DNA of 64,000 nucleotides from Cryptomeria japonica. Its lineage: Eukaryota; Streptophyta; Pinopsida; Cupressales; Cupressaceae. A program made the position numbers and the translations under genes. The notes under the pieces are model-generated. The model did not search any database. It was not told the origin of the DNA and saw only the letters and a program-made list of their open reading frames with translations. The first letter of the stretch is position 1, and each line of letters opens with the position of its first letter. Shown here one piece after another: positions 48,249-59,102 of the stretch. The DNA lies in assembly GCF_030272615.1 (NCBI RefSeq), contig NC_081409.1:875618594-875682593 (forward strand), in the 5' to 3' direction.

Positions 48249-49230
48249 TTAGAAGATGTTGCAGTGGAACAACAAACTGAAGAGGTCGATGATACTGAAA
48301 AGGATTTGTAACTATTTCTTGAAGGATATTGTGGTTTGTAACAAACTTTTCTTAGGAATTTCCGAAGCTTATACGCATCCATGAGATTATAAATGGATAC
48401 CAGGACTAGTAAAAAGGGATCACAAGAATTTTTGTAAAGAAACTCTACAAAAATATATCTGGGTTTTTCTAGCTTTTACAGAGAACACTTTGAGTCATGT
48501 AAAAAATGTTTTCAAAATGAATATAAAGATACAGATCAATACTTTTCAAGCCTAAATCTGTGTTGTTTTCTGGTGTGCATTCATTAATTTGCTGGTTTCA
48601 TTTCTATAGTCTAGGGTTATTTGATTGAACATGGATTGTAAAGCAGTCATATGGATATGTTTCTAGCTTTTCTCTTCAAGGAAGAGGAATTAAAAATGCA
48701 TGAAATATCTCTATCAGTAAATCAATTGTTTGCTCATTTTGAATTGGATGAACGGTTTTAGTTTTAAGAAGATAAAACTCATGTATATATAAGGCATGTA
48801 TGGGGTTAACATAAGGCCGAGGTGATGAAATGTATGAGGTTATTCAGTTTTGGAGCTTTAATTTGATTTGGGTGACTCTATAGCCCAAGATAAGGCACTG
48901 GTATCCAATTGTGGGATTATTTCTATCTTTCTTGAGGATCAATACTAAAAATGAATACAAGTTTTTCTTTTAGTGTTTCACTTTCATTGAGGTGACGAAA
49001 TCCATGGGTTTTTTAAGCACTGGTTTACTGTGGATCTCAGTCTTAAAGTGTGAAAATATTCACAGAAGGTATGCCCACCTGAAATTTGGATAAGTTCAAA
49101 GTGTAGAAGGTCTTAAAACCTTGTTATATGTTACTCTGGAGTTCTATTTCCCTAATCTCTTCATATGCAAATAGAGTTATTTTATTTCTTACAGGAAGGA
49201 TAGAAGGGAAATCAAAATTTGAAACTAACA
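48249..49230 (+). other. B+ 3' noncoding region
   Basis: No ORF. A purine run TAGTAAAAAGGGATC (about 48406-48420) may be the polypurine tract, as a similar AAAAAGGGAT follows the E ORF. The 3' LTR would then begin within the next bases, but no counterpart is recognised at 43042. Confidence 0.4.
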
Positions 49231-49235
49231 GAAGC

Positions 49236-49720
49236 ATTCTACAAACTGAACATCAGATCCAAACACACCAATGATGAATTTGAACAAGTTTCATGATATT
49301 TGAATAGATTGTAGATGTCAATACAAGATGAACTTAGATTGATCAAGTTGCAGAGTGTTGAAAAATCTTATCCCTAAAGGTGGAAAAGAAGTTGAATAAA
49401 AGATATGAGCAGAAGCACCGATGTAGAGGTGGAAGATTTCAACGAGGAAGATCCTATAACAGAGGTCGAGGACCTTGTACATATCAAAATAAAGACAAGG
49501 AAGTTAGTTGAGATGGTATTTCATACCAGAGAGATGATAAAAAAATTTATTGGAAGAAAGAAAATGAAGGTTACCAAAATGAGGGTCATGGAAAGGAAGA
49601 TAGAAGACAAGAAAAGAGAGTGTTTAGAGGAACCTGTTTTAAATGCTAAGGAGAAGGACATCGTGCTTTTGAATGCAAGAAGACAAAGAACCAAGGAAGA
49701 GAATCCTTGGTAGAAGAAGA
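49236..49720 (+). pseudogene. K gag, C-terminal part with zinc knuckle
   Basis: Resumes after B+ as FYKLNIRSKHTNDEFEQVS, then IQDELRLIKLQSVEKSYP, a basic RGGRFQRGRSYNRGR stretch and one CCHC knuckle broken by a stop (CFKC-GEGHRAFEC, near 49630-49672). Known role: coat protein of the particle that binds element RNA. Confidence 0.8.
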
Positions 49721-49892
49721 ATTTGTCAAATCATGTAATAGACTAGAGGATGGAGAATTGCTGATGATGAGTAGAGAATTATATCATACACGAGGAGAGC
49801 AAGAACCCTTGCAGAGGAAGGATTTGTTCAAGACAAGATGCAAAGTAGCCAGTAAGTGTTATAAAGTTATAGCTGACAGTGGTAGTACTGGT
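49707..49892 (+). pseudogene. K protease, N-terminal part
   Basis: The frame from 49707 passes NRLEDGELLMMSRELY to VIADSGSTG, the aspartic protease active site at 49875-49892. It is cut exactly there by S2 and continues at 51105. Confidence 0.8.
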
Positions 49893-51099
49893 TGTTAGGA
49901 TAACCGATGGACAACTAACAGGGGGGGGGTGAATTAGTTGTCAACAAATTATGAAACTTTCAGCACACAAAACTTTTTATCAGAATGCATAAACCAAATA
50001 TTGGAATAATAGATATATCAATTAAGCACAAACATAAATCATAAACCAAATACCATGCATCCACAATACATTACATGAATATTTGTACATGGAAAACTCG
50101 ATAAAGGGAAAAACCACAGTGGAAAACCTTACCTACAGTTAGATGATACTTCTACAGTAAGTATGTGATTACAATAAGGGGTGTGCACATGCAGGAAGGC
50201 ACACTGCCTAGAGCGCACTGCTCATCACAAAAGAGCCTCACTGACTACAAAAGATCTCCAAACTACAATCCAGAAAGAAGATTGAACTACAAGAATAGCA
50301 TCTGCTATGCCTGAGTACAATTCTGGTTAAGCTCGATACTAGAGGTCTTAAAACTCTTACACAACCCAATTTGATCACCTATGATGGACCAAAACCTCTA
50401 CATACGATTACAAATTTATTTGCACATAGATAATCCCATAACCCATAACTGTGACCATGATCTACAAAGAGGTCTTACATCATATATATACAAACTCGAG
50501 ACCTAAACAATTAGGTCGGCCACCTAAAAGATAATACAATAAATCCATTACATAAACCCACAAACCAATGATAGCCCAAGTCAACCTAAGGTCAAAACAA
50601 CATTAACCAATCAATATATCCAACCATTAATGCATCGTGAGCATCCATCAACACGTTACACAAACCGGTCCATAACCTATAGAATAGGAGTAAACTAATA
50701 GGTCACCATAAGACAAAAGCAACACCACCAATCAACTTGAACATGAACATGATAACTATTATCATCCTGAGAACCTTCTAGAATCTACACCAACACCATG
50801 TAGCAAATCCATCAAAAAATCTTCAACAAAGCTCTGTCGGTAAAACCCTTACTGGTAATAAAAAGGCTTACTAGAACACATGATAGCTTTCAGATCACCA
50901 AATCCTAAACCAACTGAATGAGATATGCATCTGAGCCACATGAATGACAAAACCAAACCAATTCCACCAATCGGAACATATCGGAGAACAATCTCCCGAT
51001 CAACATCACAATCCAACCACTCTATTGGGACCTGGTAGACAACCAAGAAGTTAGTGTTGACATCAATAACACATAATCAATTCCTCCAAATTTCCAATA
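49893..51099 (-). repeat. Solo LTR S2 inside K protease
   Basis: 1,207 bp flanked by CTGGT on both sides (49888-49892, 51100-51104). On the minus strand it starts TATTGG (a decayed TGTTGG) and ends ATCCTAACA. Perfect 9-bp arms GACAACTAA (49910-49918) and TTAGTTGTC (49934-49942) flank a run of nine G. Same LTR family as S1. No internal region. Confidence 0.9.
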
Positions 51100-51104
51100 C
51101 TGGT

Positions 51105-51545
51105 AACCTTGTTTTGGAAGAAATGGTGACTATCTTGAATTTAGAGAGATTGAAACACCCTAAGCCCTATCAAATAGAATGGATTCAAGATGAGCATAAG
51201 GTGTTAATAAGTGAATAATGCTTGGTAAAATTGAAGATTTGAGCTTATCATGATAAAGTTTTGTGTGATATTATTCCTATGGATGTATGCCATATCTTCT
51301 TGGGTAGACCTTGGTAGTATGATAGAAAAACAATGCATTATTGAAGAAGAAATATATACACTATCATGGCTAATGGGGAGAAACAAATATTTTTGCCTTT
51401 GGAGGAGCCTTTGAAGAGTGAAGTTTGTACTAATGCTAGAATTTGTTTGGTTGATGGAAGGAAATTCCTGGATGGGATGAGACATGAGAATATGTGCTTT
51501 TCCTTAGTTCCTAATAAGATTGAGAATCTGGAGCATGAGGAAGAA
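51105..51545 (+). pseudogene. K protease C-part and linker
   Basis: Resumes as NLVLEEMVTILNLERLKHPK and goes on to CDIIPMDVCHIFLGRPW (about 51266-51315), a typical end of a gypsy protease, then the linker (GEKQIFLPLEEPLKSE). A TAA breaks it near 51219. Confidence 0.8.
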
Positions 51546-52400
51546 AAATTAGAGGAGGTAAAAGAGTTGCTGACAGAGTATGGAGACATCATTTCAGATA
51601 ATGTGCGTAATGGATTACCACCTATGAGAAGTATCAATCACTACATGGACCTTATTCTTGAAGCTAGTTTGCCTAATAAAACAACACACCAAATGACACC
51701 AATAGAGAATGAGGAGTGGAGTTGTTGAAGAGAGGTTTGATTAGAGAGAGTTTGAGTCCTTGTGCAGTTCCAATAGTATTAACACCTAAGAAGAATGGAG
51801 AATGGAGGATGTGTAGTGACTCTACAACAATAAACAAGATCACTGTGAAATACCAATTTCCCTTTCCTAGGATGGATAACATAATGGATTGTTTGAGTGG
51901 AGCTAGATACTATACAAAGATAGACTTGAAGAGTGGATACCTTCATATCAGAATCAAAGCAAGAGATGATTGGAAGATAACATTCAAGACAAATGAAGGA
52001 CTGTATGAATGGTTGGTGATGCCTTTTGGATTGACTAATGCACTAAGTACTTTCATGAGGTTGATAAACGAGGCATTGAAGAAATTCTTGGGTAATTTTT
52101 TTATTGTGTATTTGGATGACATTTTGATTTTTAGTAAGACAATTTAAGAAGAAAATTTGTTGCACTTGAGACAAGTTTTGTTGAGGTTGAGGGAAGAGAA
52201 GTTGTTGATAAACATTAAGAAGTGAAATTTCATGAAGGAAGAGTTAGTCTATTTGGGATTTATGATATTTATAGATGGATTGAAGATGGATCCTTAGAAA
52301 GTAAGAGAAATTGTTGAAAGGCCTACACTAGAAAGAACTAGAGAGGTAAGATCATTTCATGGGTTGCCTAGCTTCTATCAGAAGTTCATCAAAAAATTTT
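51546..52400 (+). pseudogene. K reverse transcriptase
   Basis: Starts with LTEYGDIISDNVRNGLPPMR and a frame break near 51718, then [50 protein letters not shown] and [14 protein letters not shown]. The catalytic box YLDD is at 52109-52120. Stops follow at about 52145 and 52225, and the thumb/connection reading ends FYQKFIKKF near 52400. It copies element RNA into DNA in active relatives; here it is inactive. Confidence 0.9.
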
Positions 52401-53021
52401 GTTAAATTTGCAGCCCTATGACAAAAACAATGAGAGGATATAGAAAGGATTTCAAGTGGATAACCGAAGAAAATAAGAATTTTGAGTTGTTGAAGTAGAA
52501 GGTGATAAAGCAGCCTGTGTTGGCTTTACCATTTTTTAGTAAAGTCTATCAAGTGGATTGTGATGCAAGTGGGAGCGCAATTGGAGCAGTGTTGAGTTAA
52601 GAGGGAAGACTGGTAGCTTATTTCAGTTAGAAATTGGATGATGTATAGAGGAGGAATTTAGTATATGATCATGTTTTGTGCCATAATTCAAGCCTTGAAG
52701 AAGTGGAGACATTATTTGTTGACTAAGGAGTTTGTGTTGTATATCGATCATCAAGTTTGAAATATTTGAACAGTTAAGGTAAGTTGAATCAAAGACACAT
52801 GAGATGGGTAAAGTACTTGCATAGTTATACCTTTTTTTTGAACCATAGAAGTGAAAAGAAAAATAAAGTTGTTGATGCCCTTAGAAGAAGGAGGAATTTG
52901 CTGATAGAGATGAGGATAGAAGTATTGGGTTTTGAGGAATTAAAGAACTTGCATGAGGATGACCTAGATTTTGCAGAACCTTGGAGAACTTGCATAGAAC
53001 CTGTTGTAGTGGATAGGATTA
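52401..53021 (+). pseudogene. K RNase H and start of integrase
   Basis: FKWITEENKNFELLK, then [15 protein letters not shown] (about 52554-52598) with the first catalytic Asp of RNase H, RLVAYFS, and NHRSEKKNKVVDALRRR (about 52840). The text then runs to EPVVVDRI at the A2 insertion point. Several TAG/TAA stops stand where Gln or Glu is usual. Confidence 0.85.
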
Positions 53022-53768
53022 TGTTGGAAAATGCACACTCCAATGAGAAATTTTAGGTAATTGAAGATATTGTCATTGATGGCAACCTTACAATCCTATG
53101 GCACCACCATAGGTAGTGGCAGCGGCAAAGATGTTTACCGACACCCTAGCCGACAGGATTTTATTTTGTATTTAATTGTAAAATATTTTTTGTAAAGCCG
53201 ACAAGGCGAATTGTAAAAGGACTCATATAAGTATGAGATCATGTAGATCATTTAAGAATGCAATGGATGTATGGAATGTAATAGGTAGATGTGAATATTA
53301 AGGCAGATTGTGGAATAAGGTTTATGGAAGTTGAATGAGATTAAACCGGTATTGAACCTGGCATAGCAGATGCTAAACCGAAATAGTACATGATATTGGA
53401 TTTACATAATCCATTTTTGTAAGTCAGTGAGACTTCCCTTTTGTATTTAAGCAGTGAGCTTTAGGCAGTTGGCCTTCGTGCATGTGCAGGCCCCTATTGT
53501 AAGTAATATTCACTTATTGACCAGTAAGCGAATATTATGGGTCACAAATCCTACCGAGGTTTTTCCCACATCGGGTTTCCTCGTTAAAAATATTGTGTTA
53601 TGGTGTGCTTTCTATGTTGTGGTTATTAATCTTATTTATTGCATTATTTCTGGTTTACCGGTACACTATTTTGGCATGCAATTCATTTAATAAGTTAAGA
53701 AAATCCATTAACCGATTAGATACTGATTCACCCCCCCCCCCCCCTCAGTATCTTTGGGAAAACTAACA
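53022..53768 (+). repeat. A2 5' LTR
   Basis: 747 bp, from TGTTGGAAAATGCACACTCC to AAACTAACA. Hairpin arms AGATACTGA (53718-53726) and TCAGTATCT (53745-53753) with an 18-base loop mostly of C. The U5 block GAGGTTTTTCCCACATCGGG lies at about 53557-53576. TATA-like CTCATATAAGTATGAG lies near 53221-53236. Confidence 0.94.
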
Positions 53769-53783
53769 ATTGATATCAGAGCC
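53769..53783 (+). other. A2 primer binding site (tRNA-iMet type)
   Basis: ATTGATATCAGAGCC touches the LTR. It has one G-to-A change from TTGGTATCAGAGC. Confidence 0.88.
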
Positions 53784-53839
53784 CAGTCCTCTATTTTCAA
53801 AAGACTAACAACTTAAAGAAGATTCTGACACTGGTACAG

Positions 53840-55016
53840 ATGGAAAACCTGAGAAAGGAATTGGAAACAACTCTTGCAGATTATGATGCAAAAAAGTTGA
53901 AGAATATGAAACTTGAAGATGATTTGAAGGCTGCATAGGAAATCATTCAAGGACTTCAAGCAAATCTCACTATTGCTAGGAACAAAATAAGAGAACTTCA
54001 TGAAAAGATATAGAGTGATGATGATGAAAAAGAAACTCTTAATGACCTTGTAAGCAAGATGAAGCAGGAAAACATGGCCTTGAGAAATGAGATGCAAGAT
54101 ATGACTATGAGGTTTTGTAAAGACATTGAAGACTGAAAGAAGAATGAAGAAGACTTGACTAGTAGAATCATTGTTGCTAGAAATGAAAATCTAAGATTTA
54201 GTCATGAAAATGATATGTTGAAGACATATATAATTCACTTGGAGCATAATAAAACTAAACTCATGAGACAGAAAGATTTCTTAGAAAATGAGTTGGCTAT
54301 TGCAAATCAACACAAGGAGAAATTCAAGAAAAGTTCAGAGGAACTTGACGACATGTTGAAAAATCAGAAACCTAATGGAGATACTAATGGTCTCAACTTT
54401 GAAGTTGGTGAAAGCTCCAATACTGCAAACAATAATGATCACAATAAACTGGTAAGACAACCTAATGCCTACAAATTCAATGGAAAATGTTTTAACTGTA
54501 ACAAGTATGGTCATAGAGGAAATCAGTGTAGATCTAGAAATTATGAGAACACTATTGCACCCACTGGTCAATGTTCTAAATGCAACAAAGCTGGTCATAA
54601 TTCAGAAAATTGCAGAATGAATGTAAGATGTTATATTTGTGGAAGATTTGGACACTTATCTAATCAACAAGTATGGTCATAGAGGAAATCAGTGTAGATC
54701 TAGAAATTATGAGAACACTATTGCACCCACTGGTCAATGTTCTAAATGCAACAAAGCTGGTCATAATTCAGAAAATTGCAGAATGAATGTAAGATGTTAT
54801 ATTTGTGGAAGATTTGGACACTTATCTAATCAATGCAGAACACATACCAGCATAGGATATGGAAAATCTATTCAGAAAAACAATGTGATTTGTTATGCTT
54901 ATAACAAGATTGGACATATTGCAAAATTCTGTAGAAGTAAGGCATCACCGGCAAATAAAAAAGGACCCATTTTGAAAGGTAAAGAGAAGGTTGAAGAGGT
55001 AAAACAAGAATTCTAA
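53840..55016 (+). pseudogene. A2 gag: coiled coil plus zinc knuckles, with a 166-bp tandem duplication
   Basis: The ATG at 53840 gives MENLRKELETTLADYDAKKL. Residues 1-160 are heptad-rich (RNEMQDMTMRFCKDIED). Knuckles: CFNCNKYGHRGNQC (from about 54488), CSKCNKAGHNSENC, CYICGRFGHLSNQ, then repetition of these, and CYAYNKIGHIAKFC, with one Cys changed to Tyr. The bases 54501-54666 are repeated exactly at 54667-54832. As 166 is not a multiple of three, the duplication shifts the frame. TAG/TGA stops lie near 53939, 54013 and 54136. The original protein would have four knuckles, as in A1. Confidence 0.85.
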
Positions 55017-55419
55017 AAATAATGGATTAGAAAGTCAGATCAAAATGTTAATGAATCTATTCATTCACTAGTAGAATAGAGTATCACTCCACCGGCAGAA
55101 GATTCTTCATCTAACTGAAAAGAACCTTTTTGGGGGTGTGGCAACAAATTGAAAAACATGCTAATTTACCCTCAGTTAATGGTGAGAAGTTGAAATACTT
55201 CTTTACCGGCAGATGTGTTAAGTTTCACTTAACCGGCAAGCATTTAATGTGGTAGTTGAAGGAAATGACATTATAAAGCAAGTGTTTTGGCTCTTTTTCA
55301 TTCACCGAGCATTCAAATTTCCATAGAGCGCAAAGTCTTGAGTGAAGGCATCCACAGCGAGAAGTGAAGCAAATCATTCAAGTATTCATACCTAAAAGGC
55401 AGATTAAGGTATTTATACA
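55017..55419 (+). other. A2 spacer between gag and ORF2
   Basis: No ORF. Ends with AGATTAAGGTATTTATAC (55401-55418), the block shared by A0, A1 and D just before the ORF2 ATG. Confidence 0.65.
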
Positions 55420-58400
55420 ATGGTTTCCTCCTTTGCACTTGAATTCATTGCAAATCCTACTGCAATTGAAGTGATTAAATGCCCTAGATCCATATTTAAA
55501 ATTATTCCCAAAATTGTGAAGAAAGATGATACCCTAGGAGCATTTTCAGAAATACCCAAAGGAGTTGCTTAGGCTGAGGATCCTAGAATTTACATACATT
55601 GTCATATTGAAGAACTAGGAGCTGAAGAGATTATGAATATGCATAGAACTATAATATGTGATGAAAGTGGAAATGTGAAACCAGAACATAAGATAGTTGA
55701 AACCCTAGGTTTTGTGGAGATTCTTAGTATCCCCGATTTTCCAAAGGATGTTATAAGGATTGTGTTAAGCAGAGTACATGGGGAGTTCTTTTGGTTGGAT
55801 TCCATTCACAAGATAACAAAAGAAGCAATTAGGGCAGTGATAGGATTACCTTCCACCGTAGCAAGCCTGACAAAACTAAAAAGGTTCCAAATGACACTAT
55901 AATGACCCTAACCGGTGCAACCTTTGATAAGAGATCCTTGAGAGTCAATGATGTAAAGGATATCAATGTAAAATTCATTAGCATGATTCTTGGATACAAA
56001 GTTACATAGATTAAACTCTGTTTCTAGCTTATGTATCAAAAGTGCTTATGACATGGTAAACAACAATACAAAGATTGACATATGTGAATTGGTAAAAGAT
56101 GAGCTAATAGACAATCTAAAGAAAATCAAAGGGGACAAGAAAGGGACATTTAGATTTGGCAACTTACTTGTATGCCTATTGCTATATATCACCAAGGAAG
56201 TTCCCGATATTGGTAGAAAGGATTTTGGATTTGACATACCGGTAGAAAAACAACTTCTGGATATTCTAAACAACATGGGAGATGATAGGGAGAAGAACAT
56301 AAATGAATATTTTCAAGCACTAAAGGCTAGGATGAAAACCAAGATAAGGCTATCTAAAGCTATAGTTGATAAATATCAAAAGGAAATATGCTTTGTTATA
56401 AAGAAAGATGAAATCTGGATGAGGCAGTGGTTCCAAGGGCAGTTTAGGTTACAGAAATGGGATATGAAGCTAATGAGAACATAATAGAAACTTATGCAAA
56501 AGAACTTCTAGAAGCCCCTAAAGAACCAACATAAGAAGTATTTGGAAATGCGGAAACTATTGAAAGCAAAGTTCAATCACAGAAAGGAATAAAGAAAACT
56601 AAACAAACAGTTAGAAAAGGAACAAGATAGGCAAAAGCAATCAAGGAAGACATATTGAACAAAAATGGTATTAAGGAGAACGACTTAGAAGGATTACAAC
56701 CGGAAAAACATCTTTCACCGGTTGGTACCTCCTCTAACAGTGAAATACCGATAGAGTTTAAAAGGGTAGTAAGAAAAAGAAAACCTTCACCAGTACCCGC
56801 TCCTACACCCAAGAGAAAAAGACAGAAACAACAAGCAGTTAGGCCTCTGGCAAAGAAGATGACTCCAAGAAAGAAGAAAGTAAAACAAGTTGTTCCTCCA
56901 CTTGACAATCTTCTACATGAAATAACTGAAGATGGTAACTTATCAAACATTAGCAAGTTGTATAACACATTTTCAAATGAAGAAAAAGAAAGCATAGAAA
57001 ACAGTGTTATCCTACACTTGGATATCTACAAGAAATTTTTGATTGAGGTTGTAGATGATTTACCCAATGACTTGTATAGAAGGTTAGAAGCAAGAAGAGT
57101 AGAAATTGTTGAACTAGATAAAAAGATGAAGATAGAAAAACTACTTGCAGTTCACCTAGTGAATTCAACACAAGAGATTGATGAATAAATAAGTGAGGTG
57201 AACTGGACAGTATTTTCAACTGGTCACCGACATGTAGCATTAATGGCTGGTAGAGTTAATGAGATATCAGAAGAAACAATAGACAAGTGGGATATATTCT
57301 TTGTTGAAAAGGAAAAACAAGAAGAGCTTAAACAACCAAAGACTTTTAAAGGAAAAGGATAAAGGTAAAGGTAAGGTAGGTGGACCTCCGAGCATAAAGA
57401 TAATAGATGACTTGCCCCCACCTCCTTTTGATACTCTACTGACACAAACTATTGATACACCACCGATAACAGATAATGTTGAGAGTATGGAGACAACACA
57501 TGAGGACACAAATCTTGATTTAGAGGTGTTGTTTACAATGAATATTGACACACAGGAAGTCAACATTGTGGTTGATAAGGAAACAACTAAGAAGAGAGAT
57601 GTGGCAACTGAGCCACCAGTAGAAGACATTATAGTTGAGACAAATGTTGAGGACACAGTTGGCAATATTGAAATTGGGGTTGAGCAACAAACTGAATAGT
57701 CAACTAACCCACTGGATATAGGAAAGGCAGATACCACTAGTGTACACACTGATGTATCTATGAGAAACCGACAATTGATAGTACTGACAAATCTATTGAG
57801 ATACTGGCTATAGACAATTCAGAGGTAAACACAGAGAAATAGGTAGAAAACATTGAATCACAATCAGAGAAACCAACAGTGGAAAGTTCTGAGAAACAGA
57901 CTGAGGTACACACTAAGAAATTGGAAGAGAAGAAGGATGAGGAAAAGGTTAATGCAGAGATTGTGCCACCGACAACAGCTGAGAAACCCTAAACCCTTGC
58001 TAGTAGAAATGCAAACTCAAACTGACCTACCAGAGGTCACCATAAGCAAAGAGGTTACTCACACCGGTGGATTACATATCATTAAGGCAGTTGGTCAATC
58101 ATCTGGTTCTTCACTAACAGAGGTATTGCTTGATTCAATTAAGAAAATAACTGATTGCAATGCACTTGCATATAAGGCAATTGATGTCACCATACCAATT
58201 TTGAAGATGATTGCACCCAAGTGTAACATAGAAAATAAAGATTCTTTAAGTCAATTAGACACATTGTCTAAGTACATAACCGACAACCTACTAATAATTG
58301 ATCAGATCAATGAGGAGACATTCAGAGAGAAAATAAATAAAGAGAAGGAAAAATTCTTTGAGGAGACAACAAAGAAGAGTAAGGAACATATTGATACATT

Positions 58401-58911
58401 ATTACCGGCACTAGGGAAGACAATTTTGGACTTCAAGAAATTGTACAAAGATACATGTAAGACAAACATTTTGATAGAAGATATAGATACAGAGATCAGC
58501 AAAGCATAGAAGGAAATCAATAATATTGCTGATAATTTAATAGGTTCATCAGACTCCATATCAGTAGTAGAACAGGAAATTACCAGCTATGAAGAGAAAA
58601 TTGAAAAAATTGAAAAAGATAAGGAGAGATTAAAGTTTAAGGAAAAAGAACTGAAATGCAGACTAGGTCCTAAACTAGATATCCTCATCTCTTTAAGAAA
58701 AGAGATTTTTGAGGCTCTTGTTCCAAGACTTAAGACACCGGAAGAGCAAATGCATATACTCACCAATACAATCCAAAGGATAGAAGAAGTACTAAAGGAT
58801 AGTGAGAGGTTCTATAACAACCTAAATTTTGCATTAGCGGATCTATATCATATTGTAACCAACCGGTTACAGGGATCCAGACAGGAACTACACTCAAGTG
58901 ACATTGAATGA
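55420..58911 (+). pseudogene. A2 ORF2: ~1,160-codon protein of unknown function
   Basis: The ATG at 55420 gives MVSSFALEFIANPTAIEV. Blocks: EDPRIYIHCHIEELG (about residue 55), LGFVEILSIPDFPKDVIRIV (~100), RVHGEFFWLDSIHKITKEAI (~125), LCIKSAYDMV (~205), KKGTFRFGNLLVCLLLYITK (~240), KYQKEICFVIKKDEIWM (~320), basic RKRKPSPVPAPTPKRKRQKQ (~450), helical LDIYKKFLIEVVDDLPNDLY (~535), acidic Thr/Asp/Glu-rich linker (~640-850), then coiled coil to the TGA near 58910. Breaks: TAG at ~55570, frameshifts near 55870, 56420 and 57340, and others. The basic patch may be a nuclear signal and the tail may form oligomers; both are inferences. No metal-binding or catalytic pattern is seen. Confidence 0.75.
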
Positions 58912-58921
58912 CAACCTTTGT

Positions 58922-59102
58922 CATTGATGCCAAAGGGGGAGTAGTAGAGGATGAGAAAAATGATTGACAGACGAGATAATCTCCTCAGGGGGAGCACACA
59001 GTTTTGGAGCACATAGTTTTGGTAAGATTTTTGGACAACACTTTTTGGATACAATTTTGGCTTTTTCTCATGAGTGTTTTCATCAATGCCAAAGGGGGAG
59101 AT
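58922..59102 (+). other. A2 multiple polypurine tracts
   Basis: 58922-58944 (CATTGATGCCAAAGGGGGAG), 58985-58995 (CAGGGGGAGCA) and 59083-59102 (CAATGCCAAAGGGGGAGAT), the last touching the 3' LTR. A second tract upstream may act as a central primer. Confidence 0.8.

Larger units (their letters stand above)
43042..49230 (+). mobile_element. Element B+: insertion with a long unknown ORF, inside K gag
   Basis: Bounded by TG and CA and flanked by GAAGC (43037-43041, 49231-49235). The K Gag reading runs into it at 43036 and continues at once after it (TEAFYKLNIRS), which confirms the borders. It is 6,189 bp: 1.7 kb noncoding, one long ORF (44767-48248), and about 1 kb of 3' noncoding. I find neither a matching LTR pair nor a gag zinc knuckle. 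The ends and duplication suggest an LTR-type element with strongly diverged or deleted LTRs. Confidence 0.8.
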
